A stretch of DNA of 64,000 nucleotides from Alistipes timonensis. GTDB lineage: Bacteria; Bacteroidota; Bacteroidia; Bacteroidales; Muribaculaceae. The notes beneath the pieces are model-generated. The model was not told the origin of the DNA and searched no databases. It saw only the letters and a list, made by a program, of their open reading frames with translations. Every line of letters begins with the position of its first letter. Positions within the stretch are counted from its first letter, which is position 1. Both the position numbers and the translations under genes were made by a program. Shown here piece after piece: positions 54,258-62,769 of the stretch. The DNA lies in the NCBI GenBank assembly GCA_023663385.1, contig JAMPHO010000001.1, positions 472,820-536,819 on the forward strand, written 5' to 3'.

Positions 54258-55334
54258 TCACTTGCCGAGATACTCGGTGTAGAATGCGGCTATCTCGTCC
54301 ATCGGTATGATGTCGAGGCGGTCGTAGAGGTCGCAGTGCGAGGCACCTTTCACGGTGAGCATCTGCTTGTTGTCGCCTTTGAGCTTGGCGAAAGTGTCTT
54401 TGCCGAAGTAATAGGAGTGGGCCTTGTCGCCGTGGACGATGAGCACCGCGTTTTCGAGTTCGTCGGCGTACTCGAAGAACTTGAAGTTCATGAACGGGAG
54501 GATGGAGGTCGCGTTCCAGCCGTCGTTAGAGTTGCCTGACCGGGCGTGGTAGCCGCGCGGAGTTTTGTAGTAGTCGTAGTAGTCCTTGACAAACTGCGGA
54601 GCGTCGGCGGGGAGCGGGTCAACCACGCCACCGGCGCGGCGGTACGATCCGTTTTTGAAATCGGCGGAGCGTTGCGCGGCCATCGCGGCGCGTTTGGCGA
54701 CGCGCTGCCCGGGGGTGTTTTCCGAATCGAAGTAGCCGTTGGCGTTCACACGGGTCATATCGTACATAGTGGAGGCCACTGTTGCCTTGACGCGCGGGTC
54801 GTTGATCGCGGCCTGGATGGCTATGCCGCCCCAACCGCAAATGCCGAGAATGCCTATTTTCGCGGAATCCACATCGGCGCGGTTCGCGAGGTAGTCGACA
54901 GCGGCCGAGAAGTCCTCCACGTTGATGTCGGGCGAGGCCACTCGGCGGGGCATGCCGCCGCTCTCACCGGTGAATGAGGGGTCGAAGGCGATGGTGAGGA
55001 AGCCTCGCTCGGCGAGCTGCTGGGCGTACAGGCCCGACGACTGCTCCTTGACGGCTCCGAAGGGGCCGCTCACGGCAATAGCCGCCAGCTTCTCCGACGA
55101 GTTTTTCGGTTTGTAAAGGTCGGCGGCGAGAGTCACGCCATAGCGGTTCACGAAAACCACCTTCGAGTGTTCAACCTTGTCGCTCAGGGGGAACACCTTG
55201 TCCCACTCCCGCGTCAGCTCCAACTTTTCGGTCGGGGCCAACGATGTGTTAGAGTTCTTATTATCCATAACTTGTGAGTTCGCGGCCAGGGCGCCGAAAG
55301 CCAGCGCCACCGCCATTATTGATTTGTACTTCAT
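54258..55334 (-). CDS. Secreted alpha/beta hydrolase, cysteine at the nucleophile position
   Basis: The 358-residue protein has a signal peptide (residues 1-20). An alpha/beta hydrolase fold of the dienelactone-hydrolase/YcjY type follows. The nucleophile elbow is GICGWGG (near residue 196), with Cys where most relatives have Ser. The acid is probably in VLIVHGDKA and the histidine in GASHCDLYD near the end. The substrate is unknown. A Cys is found in dienelactone hydrolases, so this can be active. It is 14 nt after the cyclophilin-like gene on the same strand. Confidence 0.83.
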   Translation of the reverse strand: MKYKSIMAVALAFGALAANSQVMDNKNSNTSLAPTEKLELTREWDKVFPLSDKVEHSKVVFVNRYGVTLAADLYKPKNSSEKLAAIAVSGPFGAVKEQSSGLYAQQLAERGFLTIAFDPSFTGESGGMPRRVASPDINVEDFSAAVDYLANRADVDSAKIGILGICGWGGIAIQAAINDPRVKATVASTMYDMTRVNANGYFDSENTPGQRVAKRAAMAAQRSADFKNGSYRRAGGVVDPLPADAPQFVKDYYDYYKTPRGYHARSGNSNDGWNATSILPFMNFKFFEYADELENAVLIVHGDKAHSYYFGKDTFAKLKGDNKQMLTVKGASHCDLYDRLDIIPMDEIAAFYTEYLGK

Positions 55335-55348
55335 TGTTTAGCTTCGAG

Positions 55349-56014
55349 TTATAACATTATCTTGGCTTTGGCATAGCCATCAGTAACCATATATATGCCG
55401 GATTCGGAGAGCGTGAATTTATGGTCAGGTCCCTGATAGACACATTGTCCGTCAAGATTGTAAACGTAAATATCCTTATCGGCGGAGATTCCGGCGACCG
55501 TGACCGTCATACCCGACACGGTTACTTTGAGGGGCGCGGCATCAGAGTCCGCTGCCGAAATGCCGGCGGAGCCTTTCCCCAGCGAGAAAGTGACATTGGC
55601 TTTCCCCTTGCCAAGCACGGCGAGCATTGACTCCCTCGTTGGGTTTCCGTCAACCCGGCCAAGACGGGTGAACGACCATGTGTTGACGTCGTAATAGATC
55701 GTGATATTATTGCCGAGATACAGAATCACGTCGCCAGGCCGGGTGGTTACGCGGGTATCGTTGGTCGGGAGGTCGCGTCCGATCGAGCCGACCTTCTCGA
55801 AGTCGCCGTAATCGCTCATCTCCACGGTCAGCGGAGCTTCGGCGATAAGATTTCGGAAAGCGACAGCCGACGAGTTGTCGGCAAAAGTAGCGGTAAGTTC
55901 TTTACCGTTTGTTGAGATTATAAATTTTGATTCCATATCCGATGCGGCATTTTGAGCGTGTATCGCCAATGCGGCAATAACGAAAGCTATAAAAGTCAGT
56001 AGCGGTTTGTACAT
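55349..56014 (-). CDS. Secreted cyclophilin-like protein with sorting tail
   Basis: The 221-residue protein has a signal peptide (residues 1-20). A cyclophilin-like beta-barrel follows (about 28-140; MSDYGDFEKVGSIGRDLP, GDVILYLGNNITIYYD, WSFTRLGRV). A type IX-like C-terminal domain ends it (about 155-221; IYVYNLDGQCVYQG). Cyclophilin-like 2 domains are of unknown function. It lies just upstream of the hydrolase, and its start faces the AraC gene at 56169. Confidence 0.75.
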   Translation of the reverse strand: MYKPLLTFIAFVIAALAIHAQNAASDMESKFIISTNGKELTATFADNSSAVAFRNLIAEAPLTVEMSDYGDFEKVGSIGRDLPTNDTRVTTRPGDVILYLGNNITIYYDVNTWSFTRLGRVDGNPTRESMLAVLGKGKANVTFSLGKGSAGISAADSDAAPLKVTVSGMTVTVAGISADKDIYVYNLDGQCVYQGPDHKFTLSESGIYMVTDGYAKAKIML

Positions 56015-56142
56015 TTGTCGGTATTATTTCACGATGCGAAATTACGGAAATCAGTGGCTGCCGACTTACCCATTTTTTTGTTTTCGCAACCAAAATCCAC
56101 TCATGCGCGGCCGCGACGATAGGAAATATCGGGTAATTTTCT

Positions 56143-56150
56143 TAATTTCG
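56143..56150 (+). promoter_or_regulatory. -7 box of the AraC gene at 56169
   Basis: TAATTTCG lies 18 nt before the chosen ATG, which supports that start over in-frame ATGs upstream. Confidence 0.45.
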
Positions 56151-56168
56151 CACCTGAAACCCAGGCCG

Positions 56169-57062
56169 ATGAAGAATATCCTAAAAGTCAGCAGACCGGG
56201 CGACTATCTGTCGTATGTTGGTGCCGAAGGGCGGCATCCGCTTGTCGGCGTGGTTGATTTCGCGAAAATATCCCCGATACGGTCGAGCCTGAACAATTAC
56301 GGAGTCTACGGGCTGTTTATGCACAGCCGCGTGCGCGACGACCTCAGCTATGGCCGCGGGGCCTTCGGCGGCGCGTCGGGGAGCCTGATATGCGTGGCTC
56401 CCGGCCAGATAGGTGGGCGGGAGGATGCCGGCGACCTTATCGACATAGACGGATGGGCGCTCCTGTTCCACCCCGAACTGATCGCGGGCACCTTCCTCGA
56501 AAAGGAGATGGGCCGATTCTCGTTTTTCGATTACAGCGCTAACGAGGCCCTGTTTCTCGAAGAGGATGAGCGGCGCGAGCTCGTAGGTTTGATGAAAAGC
56601 ATCCGCGACGAGGCCGAAAGGGGGCCTGATGGGGAGCAGAACGCCATAATAGTGAGCTACATATCAGTGATACTTCATTTATGCAACCGGGCATATTCGC
56701 GCCAGTTCAGCCAGATACGCCAATCGAGCGAGGATATACTGGTGAAACTCAGCGCGCTGCTCAATGAGTATTTCGATAGCGGGCGACAGCTGTCCGAAGG
56801 GATTCCCGGCGCGCGTTATTTCGCCGACAAACTGTGTATGTCGCCTAATTATTTCAGCGACCTGCTGAAAAAGTCCACCGGGGAGAATGCCAGCAACTTC
56901 ATCCGCGACCACATAGTGAGGCTGGCGAAGAACAGGCTGATGGCCTCGGGAAATATCTCCCGGGTGGCCTACGACCTTGGATTCGAGTATCCGCAGCATT
57001 TCAGCCGTATGTTCAAGAAGCATACCGGCATGACCCCGAGCCAGTATCTCGCGGGCTTATGA
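56169..57062 (+). CDS. AraC-family transcriptional regulator
   Basis: The 297-residue protein has an N-terminal sensing domain (cupin-like, about residues 1-180) and a C-terminal AraC double helix-turn-helix (about 190-295). The latter has ADKLCMSPNYFSDLLKKSTG and the signature YDLGFEYPQHFSRMFKKHTGMTP. It is followed at once by an acetyltransferase gene and faces the secreted hydrolase pair, either of which might be a target. The frame continues upstream to 56007, but the -7 box marks the start region. Confidence 0.88.
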   Translation: MKNILKVSRPGDYLSYVGAEGRHPLVGVVDFAKISPIRSSLNNYGVYGLFMHSRVRDDLSYGRGAFGGASGSLICVAPGQIGGREDAGDLIDIDGWALLFHPELIAGTFLEKEMGRFSFFDYSANEALFLEEDERRELVGLMKSIRDEAERGPDGEQNAIIVSYISVILHLCNRAYSRQFSQIRQSSEDILVKLSALLNEYFDSGRQLSEGIPGARYFADKLCMSPNYFSDLLKKSTGENASNFIRDHIVRLAKNRLMASGNISRVAYDLGFEYPQHFSRMFKKHTGMTPSQYLAGL

Positions 57063-57121
57063 ATCTGTGATTTTGGTTCTCTTTGCTGAAAAACAGGCAC
57101 GCCGCCCGCCAACCATCTTTG

Positions 57122-57129
57122 TAACTTCG
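57122..57129 (+). promoter_or_regulatory. -7 box of the acetyltransferase gene
   Basis: TAACTTCG lies 4 nt before an in-frame GTG (57134) and 43 nt before the ATG at 57173. If the GTG is used, the message is leaderless. Confidence 0.4.
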
Positions 57130-57172
57130 CACCGTGGAATCAACAGCACGAAAAAATATAGCGAACGAAGAT

Positions 57173-57739
57173 ATGACACTTGAGAAATTCCAGGAGATGA
57201 TAGCGGCGGGCGAACCGCTCGCGGGTGACGAGATGATTCGGTTTATGCGCGGACAGAGCGATATTTCGCGGCGCCTTCAGTTTGAACTCAACCGCGACTA
57301 CCATACGCCCGACGAGATACGGGCTCTGTTCGGGAAGATTATCGGGCAGGAGATGGACGAGGATTTCGCCCTGTTCCCGCCGTTTTACACCGATTTCGGC
57401 CGCAACATACACATAGGCAAAAAGGTGTTCATAAACTCGTGCTGCCAATTCCAGGACCAGGGAGGCATTTTCATCGGCGACGGTTGCCTGATCGGGCACA
57501 GCGTGGTGCTGGCCACGCTCAACCACGACCCTGAACCGTCGCGCCGGCAGAACCTGCGCCACAAGCCCATACGCATAGGCAACGGAGTGTGGATTGGCGC
57601 CCGCGTGACGGTGACGGCCGGTGTGACAATCGGCGACAACGCCATCATCGCCGCCGGCGCGGTAGTCACCAAAGACGTGCCCGCCAATATGGTCGCCGGC
57701 GGCGTCCCCGCCAAAATCCTCAAAGGAATCCTCGACTGA
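57173..57739 (+). CDS. Sugar O-acetyltransferase, left-handed beta-helix type
   Basis: The 188-residue enzyme (201 if the GTG at 57134 is used) is of the maltose/galactoside acetyltransferase type, transferring acetyl from acetyl-CoA to a sugar or sugar-like hydroxyl. The N-terminal helices ([16 protein letters not shown]) are followed by hexapeptide repeats. [30 protein letters not shown] with the catalytic His, and GAVVTKDVP are visible. It converges on the redox operon with 12 nt between. Confidence 0.87.
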   Translation: MTLEKFQEMIAAGEPLAGDEMIRFMRGQSDISRRLQFELNRDYHTPDEIRALFGKIIGQEMDEDFALFPPFYTDFGRNIHIGKKVFINSCCQFQDQGGIFIGDGCLIGHSVVLATLNHDPEPSRRQNLRHKPIRIGNGVWIGARVTVTAGVTIGDNAIIAAGAVVTKDVPANMVAGGVPAKILKGILD

Positions 57740-57751
57740 CACCCCGCCGGA

Positions 57752-58264
57752 TCAGTCGCGCATCAGGTGGTTTACGACAAACCAGCCGCCGACAATCTGC
57801 AAAAGCATTCCGGGAACACCTATTCTGAAATCCTGCATAGCGGCATATAAGCTGTCTTTCAACAGCCATTCTCCGGCAGTGCCTATAATCTGATAGCTTA
57901 ACACGACTATCATTAGTTGCCAGAGGGCAGCTTTACGGAATTTAGTCGCGAACAGCCCTGCGACAAATGCGAGTACAGTGGATTTGAGCAGAATCGCGGG
58001 CAGACCGCTGACCGCGGGCATACCGAACAACAGACTGTTGATGACAGGGGATGCGAGGGCTGTGAGAAGACCCACTTTCCAGCCATATTTATATGCTCCC
58101 ACAAGAGTGAAGAAGTAGATTGGCAGCCAAGTCACTCCACCTTGCGGGATAAGGTGGAACAACTGCGGCACTATGATATTGCCCAGAACGAAAAGAGCGG
58201 CGACTCCATAAGTGCGGAGTTCGGAATACCCGAGCGAGTATAGTTTTAATGATGATGTTTGCAT
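57752..58264 (-). CDS. ECF-transporter-like membrane protein (last gene of redox operon)
   Basis: The 170-residue protein has about five hydrophobic helices and the pattern of an ECF-type S component (WLPIYFFTLVGAYKYGWKVG near residue 47, with LLTALASPVINSLLFGMP). Such subunits capture a small vitamin or cofactor for a shared energising module. That module is not in the window. It follows the DUF1893 gene with 3 nt between, so it is the last gene of the operon that begins at 63602. Confidence 0.6.
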   Translation of the reverse strand: MQTSSLKLYSLGYSELRTYGVAALFVLGNIIVPQLFHLIPQGGVTWLPIYFFTLVGAYKYGWKVGLLTALASPVINSLLFGMPAVSGLPAILLKSTVLAFVAGLFATKFRKAALWQLMIVVLSYQIIGTAGEWLLKDSLYAAMQDFRIGVPGMLLQIVGGWFVVNHLMRD

Positions 58265-58267
58265 GGG

Positions 58268-58681
58268 TTAATTTTTTATTGATCGAATGAATTGTGTTAT
58301 AAGCGGAAGACACTCCTTAGCTGTGGCGCATGGAAGGCAGAGCGTTTCTATAGGGCAAATGCCGTCGCCTTTACGGTTTATTATATTGTCAACCTGTTTG
58401 CCGAAGTCAACTTTTACAGGACTTTGTCGCAATAGATCCAAAGCAGGAGCACTGATTATGTCCGCGTATAGAGAGGCTATACCACCGATAATCATAAGTG
58501 CCGCTGCTCCCTTTCCCACGACTTTATCCGCAATCTCCGCTCCTTGCAGAAATCCGGGATCTTCATTCAGTAAGTTATACAGGTCGGATATGCCACGTCC
58601 ATCGAATGTGCAGACCTCGCCATTTGCCACAACGAGCGAATGGTGCCCCTCATGGAGTATTTTTATCAGGTCATCCATCAT
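58268..58681 (-). CDS. DUF1893 protein
   Basis: The 137-residue protein has the family pattern: LVVANGEVCTF, GISDLYNLL, GAEIADKVVGKGAAALMI and a later CPIETLCLPC. Structures of this family have a cytidine-deaminase-like fold. The reaction is unknown; the cysteines suggest a redox or metal role. The start is ATG 58681, in an ATGA overlap with the end of the aldo/keto reductase gene. The upstream frame to 58780 is a shadow of that gene. Confidence 0.78.
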   Translation of the reverse strand: MMDDLIKILHEGHHSLVVANGEVCTFDGRGISDLYNLLNEDPGFLQGAEIADKVVGKGAAALMIIGGIASLYADIISAPALDLLRQSPVKVDFGKQVDNIINRKGDGICPIETLCLPCATAKECLPLITQFIRSIKN

Positions 58682-60078
58682 AGCGTGCCCTGTTTCAAGT
58701 GTTCCACAAAATTGTCGATACGGTGCAGTTCTTTCGGAATGTCTATGCTCTGCGGACAATGCGGTGAGCATTGGTTGCAACCGATACAGTGGCTTGCCTG
58801 ACGGAGTTTTGGCACACTGCGGTCATATCCGACGAGGAACGCCTGTCGTGCCTCGCGGTAATTTTCCGCCTGTTGGCTTTCCGGCACATTTCCTTGATTG
58901 ACACATTTGTTGTAGTGCAGCAGGATTGCCGGAATGTCAAGCCCATAGGGGCATGGCATACAATATTTGCAGTCATTGCACGGTATTGTCGGGTATTGCA
59001 CCATCAGGTCGGCTGTGTCGTAAAGGAACGCCCTGTCGCTGTCGGTCAATGGTTTTAGCGGGCAGAAAGACCGCAGGTTGTCCTGCAAATGCTCCATGTA
59101 TGTCATGCCGCTCAACACAGTAAGGACATTCGGGAAACTGCCGGCGAAGCGGAAAGCCCATGACGCGACACTGCGCTCCGGCTCCTGCTGTTTCAGGCGG
59201 CTGACTATGTGGTCCGGAACATTTGAGAGGCGTCCACCCAACAGTGGCTCCATTATTATAGCCGGAATGTTTCTTTTGGCAAGCTCTGTATATAGGTACT
59301 CAGCATCGGTATTGCGTGGATTTATCTCCTTTGCATGATGCCAGTCGAGATAGTTGAGCTGAATCTGAACGAAATCCCACTTGTATTTATCGTAGTTTTC
59401 CAACAGATAATCAAACACCGCAATGTCGCCGTGATATGAGAAACCGAGGTTGCGTATTCGCCCGGCTTCGCGCTCCCTGAGAAGGTAGTCAAGGACACCG
59501 TTGTCAATATAGCGCTTGTTGAACTCATCCATTCCTCCGCCCATGCCGACACCATGCAGTAACAGATAGTCGATATAATCCACCTGAAGATTTTTGAAGG
59601 AATCATGATACATTTTCAACGATGCCTCCCTGCTCCAAGTCTGCGGGGCAAAGTTTGACAACTTTGTCGCTATGAAGAATTTTTCGCGCGGGTGTCGGCT
59701 CAGTGCTATGCCTGTGGCGGCCTCGGAGCGACCTTTGCAATAGGCGGGCGATGTGTCGAAGTAGTTGACACCGTGGGCTATGGCGAAATCAACAAGTGAG
59801 TTGATTGTTTCCTGATCAAGATCCGCGTCCGAGCGTCCGGCGCCACCATCCAAGTCGGGCCATCGCATACAACCGTAGCCAAGTATGGAAACCTTTTCAC
59901 CGGTTTTAGGATTTGTACGGTATGTCATGCTGTCGGTCGGTATCTCCGACTGTGCCGTCACATTTCCGGCAACCGGGTTATTCTTAGAGTCACAGCCGAC
60001 AAGAGTCGTGGCAGAAACCGCGGCAGAGCCAAGTCCCATCCGTCTTATAAACTCGCGACGGTTTATATTGTTTTTCAT
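58678..60078 (-). CDS. Tat-type lipoprotein aldo/keto reductase with ferredoxin motifs
   Basis: The 466-residue protein begins with a twin-arginine signal (RREFIRR, residues 7-13) and a lipobox ending at C29 (LVGC). It should therefore be exported folded and lipid-anchored. An aldo/keto reductase barrel follows with all four catalytic residues: D108 and Y113 in FDTSPAY, K139 in ATKLSN and H175 in LLLHG. The C-terminus has CNDCKYCMPCPYG and CIGCNQCSPHCPQ, two 4Fe-4S-type cysteine clusters. A cytoplasmic enzyme would use NADPH, whereas the ferredoxin part and export suggest electrons from the NapGH-like neighbour. I chose the ATG at 60078 because the signal starts there. Confidence 0.88.
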   Translation of the reverse strand: MKNNINRREFIRRMGLGSAAVSATTLVGCDSKNNPVAGNVTAQSEIPTDSMTYRTNPKTGEKVSILGYGCMRWPDLDGGAGRSDADLDQETINSLVDFAIAHGVNYFDTSPAYCKGRSEAATGIALSRHPREKFFIATKLSNFAPQTWSREASLKMYHDSFKNLQVDYIDYLLLHGVGMGGGMDEFNKRYIDNGVLDYLLREREAGRIRNLGFSYHGDIAVFDYLLENYDKYKWDFVQIQLNYLDWHHAKEINPRNTDAEYLYTELAKRNIPAIIMEPLLGGRLSNVPDHIVSRLKQQEPERSVASWAFRFAGSFPNVLTVLSGMTYMEHLQDNLRSFCPLKPLTDSDRAFLYDTADLMVQYPTIPCNDCKYCMPCPYGLDIPAILLHYNKCVNQGNVPESQQAENYREARQAFLVGYDRSVPKLRQASHCIGCNQCSPHCPQSIDIPKELHRIDNFVEHLKQGTL

Positions 60079-60091
60079 CAGCGTAATGCGT

Positions 60092-61573
60092 TTATACAGT
60101 TCGATGTACTTGATGCCCCTCCACATAAATGGCACTGAAAGGACGTGCGGGGCAAAGATTCTCGCAGGCTCCACAACCGATGCAACGCTCGTCGTTGACA
60201 ACCGGTATTTTCGGAGAATCAGGGTTGTCCTTGTCAGATGGCACCATCTGTATTGCTCCGACAGGGCAATGACGGGCACAGTTGCCACATTCCACATCGT
60301 CTGTCAAAGGCACGCAGTTTTCCTTTACCCATACGGCATGGCCTATCTGTATTGCCGATTTGTCGGCGGCAGTAATTTTTACTATGGCACCGGCGGGACA
60401 TAACTCCGAGCATCGCGTACATTCAGGGCGGCAATAGCCTCTTTCATAAGATGACTCAGGTTGCATGAGTGTTTCAAGATTTGTAGATGGACGCAACACG
60501 CCATTGGGACAAGCCGATACACAAAGCTGGCACGCGGTGCAATGCTGTGCCATGTTTCGCAGACTCTTTGCTCCGGGAGGAACAATGCGAGTGGCTCTTT
60601 CAGGAATTTTCTTATCCGCAATCACTGCCAGTCCGCCGTCAACAGTCTTTTCCTGTGCCTTGATAGCGGTTGTTGCCGCAACAACGGCTGTCGTTGTAAG
60701 AAATTGGCGGCGAGAATTGTCTGGCTGCTGCTCCTTGACTGATGTCCGGCTCTTTTTTCTAATGGTGTACGAAATCGCCCCCTGATGGCACTTCCCGATG
60801 CAGTCCATGCAGGCAACACAACGGGAATAATCTATCTCATGCTCCTTACTGTTGATACATGCAGCTTTGCAGTTACGGGCACATAAACCGCAGCCGTTGC
60901 ATTTTGATGTATCAATGACAGGTTTGAATAGAGAATACTTTGAAAGAAATCCTAAGACTGTGCCAACCGGACAGATAGTGTTGCAATAAGTGCGTCCGTT
61001 TCTCCAAGCCAAGACACCGAGTACACCGAGTGTGATGACAGCGACAGCAAGTGTGACACCACTGCGAACCCATACATCAACAGTGTAGAACGCGTAACTA
61101 TCGTGTTTCTCAGCCCAGTCTGCCAACAGATTGTTCCCGAATTGCCAGACAGGAGAAAGCAGGTTCTGCGCAATGCGTCCGTATGCGCTGTATGGAGCGA
61201 ACAGAGCCACGATGCTACCGATGCCGAGCAGGAATGCCACAATAACGACACCAAGCATTGTATAACGCAGAATGTTTTTTGCCGGAGAATAAGAGTATCT
61301 GTTCCTCTTGTTCTTTTTCCCAAACCAAGCGAATATATCCTGCATAACGCCAAGAGGACATATCACGGAACAATATATGCGGCCAAATACGAGTGTCAGT
61401 GCGACAAGGCCGATTATAACTCCGACATTTAAGGCCAAAATTGCGGGAAGGAATTGGATTTTTGCCATCCACCCTAACCACGCATGGATTGTTCCCGTGA
61501 AATCGAGGAACAATAGGGTTATCGCTATCAAGAAGATAACCGCGAGTGTTGTTCTAATTTTCCGTAGAGCCAT
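60092..61573 (-). CDS. NapH-NapG-like fusion: membrane ferredoxin protein with many 4Fe-4S sites
   Basis: The 493-residue protein joins two parts. Residues 1-270 are NapH-like, with four or five membrane helices, CSVICP (68-72) and CNTICP (197-201), then ferredoxin clusters CNGCGLCARNC (225-235) and CVACMDCIGKC (252-262). Residues 288-306 (SRRQFLTTTAVVAATTAI) look like a twin-arginine signal or membrane helix. Residues 340-493 resemble NapG, with four cysteine clusters (345-355, 381-392, 429-436, 464-474). Such proteins carry electrons from menaquinol across the membrane. It ends 13 nt before the aldo/keto reductase gene, and its start overlaps the preceding stop. Confidence 0.85.
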   Translation of the reverse strand: MALRKIRTTLAVIFLIAITLLFLDFTGTIHAWLGWMAKIQFLPAILALNVGVIIGLVALTLVFGRIYCSVICPLGVMQDIFAWFGKKNKRNRYSYSPAKNILRYTMLGVVIVAFLLGIGSIVALFAPYSAYGRIAQNLLSPVWQFGNNLLADWAEKHDSYAFYTVDVWVRSGVTLAVAVITLGVLGVLAWRNGRTYCNTICPVGTVLGFLSKYSLFKPVIDTSKCNGCGLCARNCKAACINSKEHEIDYSRCVACMDCIGKCHQGAISYTIRKKSRTSVKEQQPDNSRRQFLTTTAVVAATTAIKAQEKTVDGGLAVIADKKIPERATRIVPPGAKSLRNMAQHCTACQLCVSACPNGVLRPSTNLETLMQPESSYERGYCRPECTRCSELCPAGAIVKITAADKSAIQIGHAVWVKENCVPLTDDVECGNCARHCPVGAIQMVPSDKDNPDSPKIPVVNDERCIGCGACENLCPARPFSAIYVEGHQVHRTV

Positions 61574-62769
61574 CAGTCATTTATTTTTCTAATTATTCTT
61601 GCGGGGTTGCCGGCGACTATCGTGTCAGCGGCGACATCTTTCGTCACCACGCTTCCGGCGCCAACAACGGCGTTTTCACCGACGGTCACTCCGGGCAGTA
61701 TCGTGGCTCCGGCACCGATCCATGCCCGGCGGCATATTCTGACGGGCTTGCAAGTGATAATCCATCGGTCGTGGAGGTCATGGTTATTGGAAATAAGTTG
61801 GACATTGGCGGCAATCATCGCCTCGTCTTCAATGGTGATTCCTCCGGCCGACATCATAAGGCACCCGGGCATAATCACCACGTTATTGCCGATTTTTACA
61901 TTGTTGAACCTCACGCCGCTAATCGGTGTCGAGACCCGGCTCCCTTCGCCAATCTCGGGAAACAATTCCTTTACCAGGGCGTCATACTCCTCGGTGGTCG
62001 GCATCGTGTGATTCAGTCGGAACAATGTCTGAGCCTGTTGTTTCGCTATTGCCGCTTCCTCTTCCGAAGGATGCGCGCAGTCAATTCTCACTTCTTGAGT
62101 TTTGTATCGAATCCAGAGGGTGCCGTCGCCAACGGGTTCCACGCTTGCAAGCGAGAGCTTTACGGGCATGCGGTCCATATACGCGATGCCGTCGAAAAGC
62201 GCGGTCTGGCCCTCGCGCCCGTCAATGCCCGGGGCGAGCAGCAGACTTACCTCGTCGATAAGTCCGGCGGCAAGGAAACCGCCATTGATATGTCCTCCGC
62301 CGAGAACGGCCATGCGCTCTACTCCGAATTCCGAGCGCAGTAACTCCATCGCGGCGGCGAGGTCGATGGAGTCACGGCCAGCGCAGATGTAGGAGATGCC
62401 TTGATTTGGGAGCGTTTCAATGTATTCGCGAGGCGCCCGCTCGCTTACGATGCAGAGGAGGGGTACGCCGTCGATTTCTGAAGCGGGCCAGCGCAACCGG
62501 CCTTGTGTGTCGACCGCCACCATGTAAGCGTCGGAGTCGACGGCTTTGAATACCGACTTCATACCGATCGGCGCGGGGTCATTGGCAACGAATGGCTCTT
62601 TTGCCGCGCTGTAATGCTCCATTGTGACGCGGCCTTCAAGCCGCGTCGGGCAGTCGAGTTTCTCAAGGGTTTCGTAATATTCGTCGCCGCTGATTTTGTC
62701 GACCATCGAGCAGTCAATGCGTCCGTCGATTGATGCCACCATATGGCACACGATGTAAGGTCTTTTCAT
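61573..62769 (-). CDS. RibD-like reductase fused to a left-handed beta-helix acetyltransferase
   Basis: The 398-residue protein is one uninterrupted frame. Residues 1-230 are a RibD/DHFR-like reductase domain ([14 protein letters not shown] at the start, [20 protein letters not shown] near 157-176), which uses NADPH on pyrimidine- or pterin-like rings. Residues 240-398 are a maltose-acetyltransferase-like domain with hexapeptide repeats ([31 protein letters not shown]) and NNHD. The linker is short and helical. It starts in an ATGA overlap with the SDR before it. A two-step modification of a heterocycle or sugar is inference. Confidence 0.85.
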   Translation of the reverse strand: MKRPYIVCHMVASIDGRIDCSMVDKISGDEYYETLEKLDCPTRLEGRVTMEHYSAAKEPFVANDPAPIGMKSVFKAVDSDAYMVAVDTQGRLRWPASEIDGVPLLCIVSERAPREYIETLPNQGISYICAGRDSIDLAAAMELLRSEFGVERMAVLGGGHINGGFLAAGLIDEVSLLLAPGIDGREGQTALFDGIAYMDRMPVKLSLASVEPVGDGTLWIRYKTQEVRIDCAHPSEEEAAIAKQQAQTLFRLNHTMPTTEEYDALVKELFPEIGEGSRVSTPISGVRFNNVKIGNNVVIMPGCLMMSAGGITIEDEAMIAANVQLISNNHDLHDRWIITCKPVRICRRAWIGAGATILPGVTVGENAVVGAGSVVTKDVAADTIVAGNPARIIRKIND

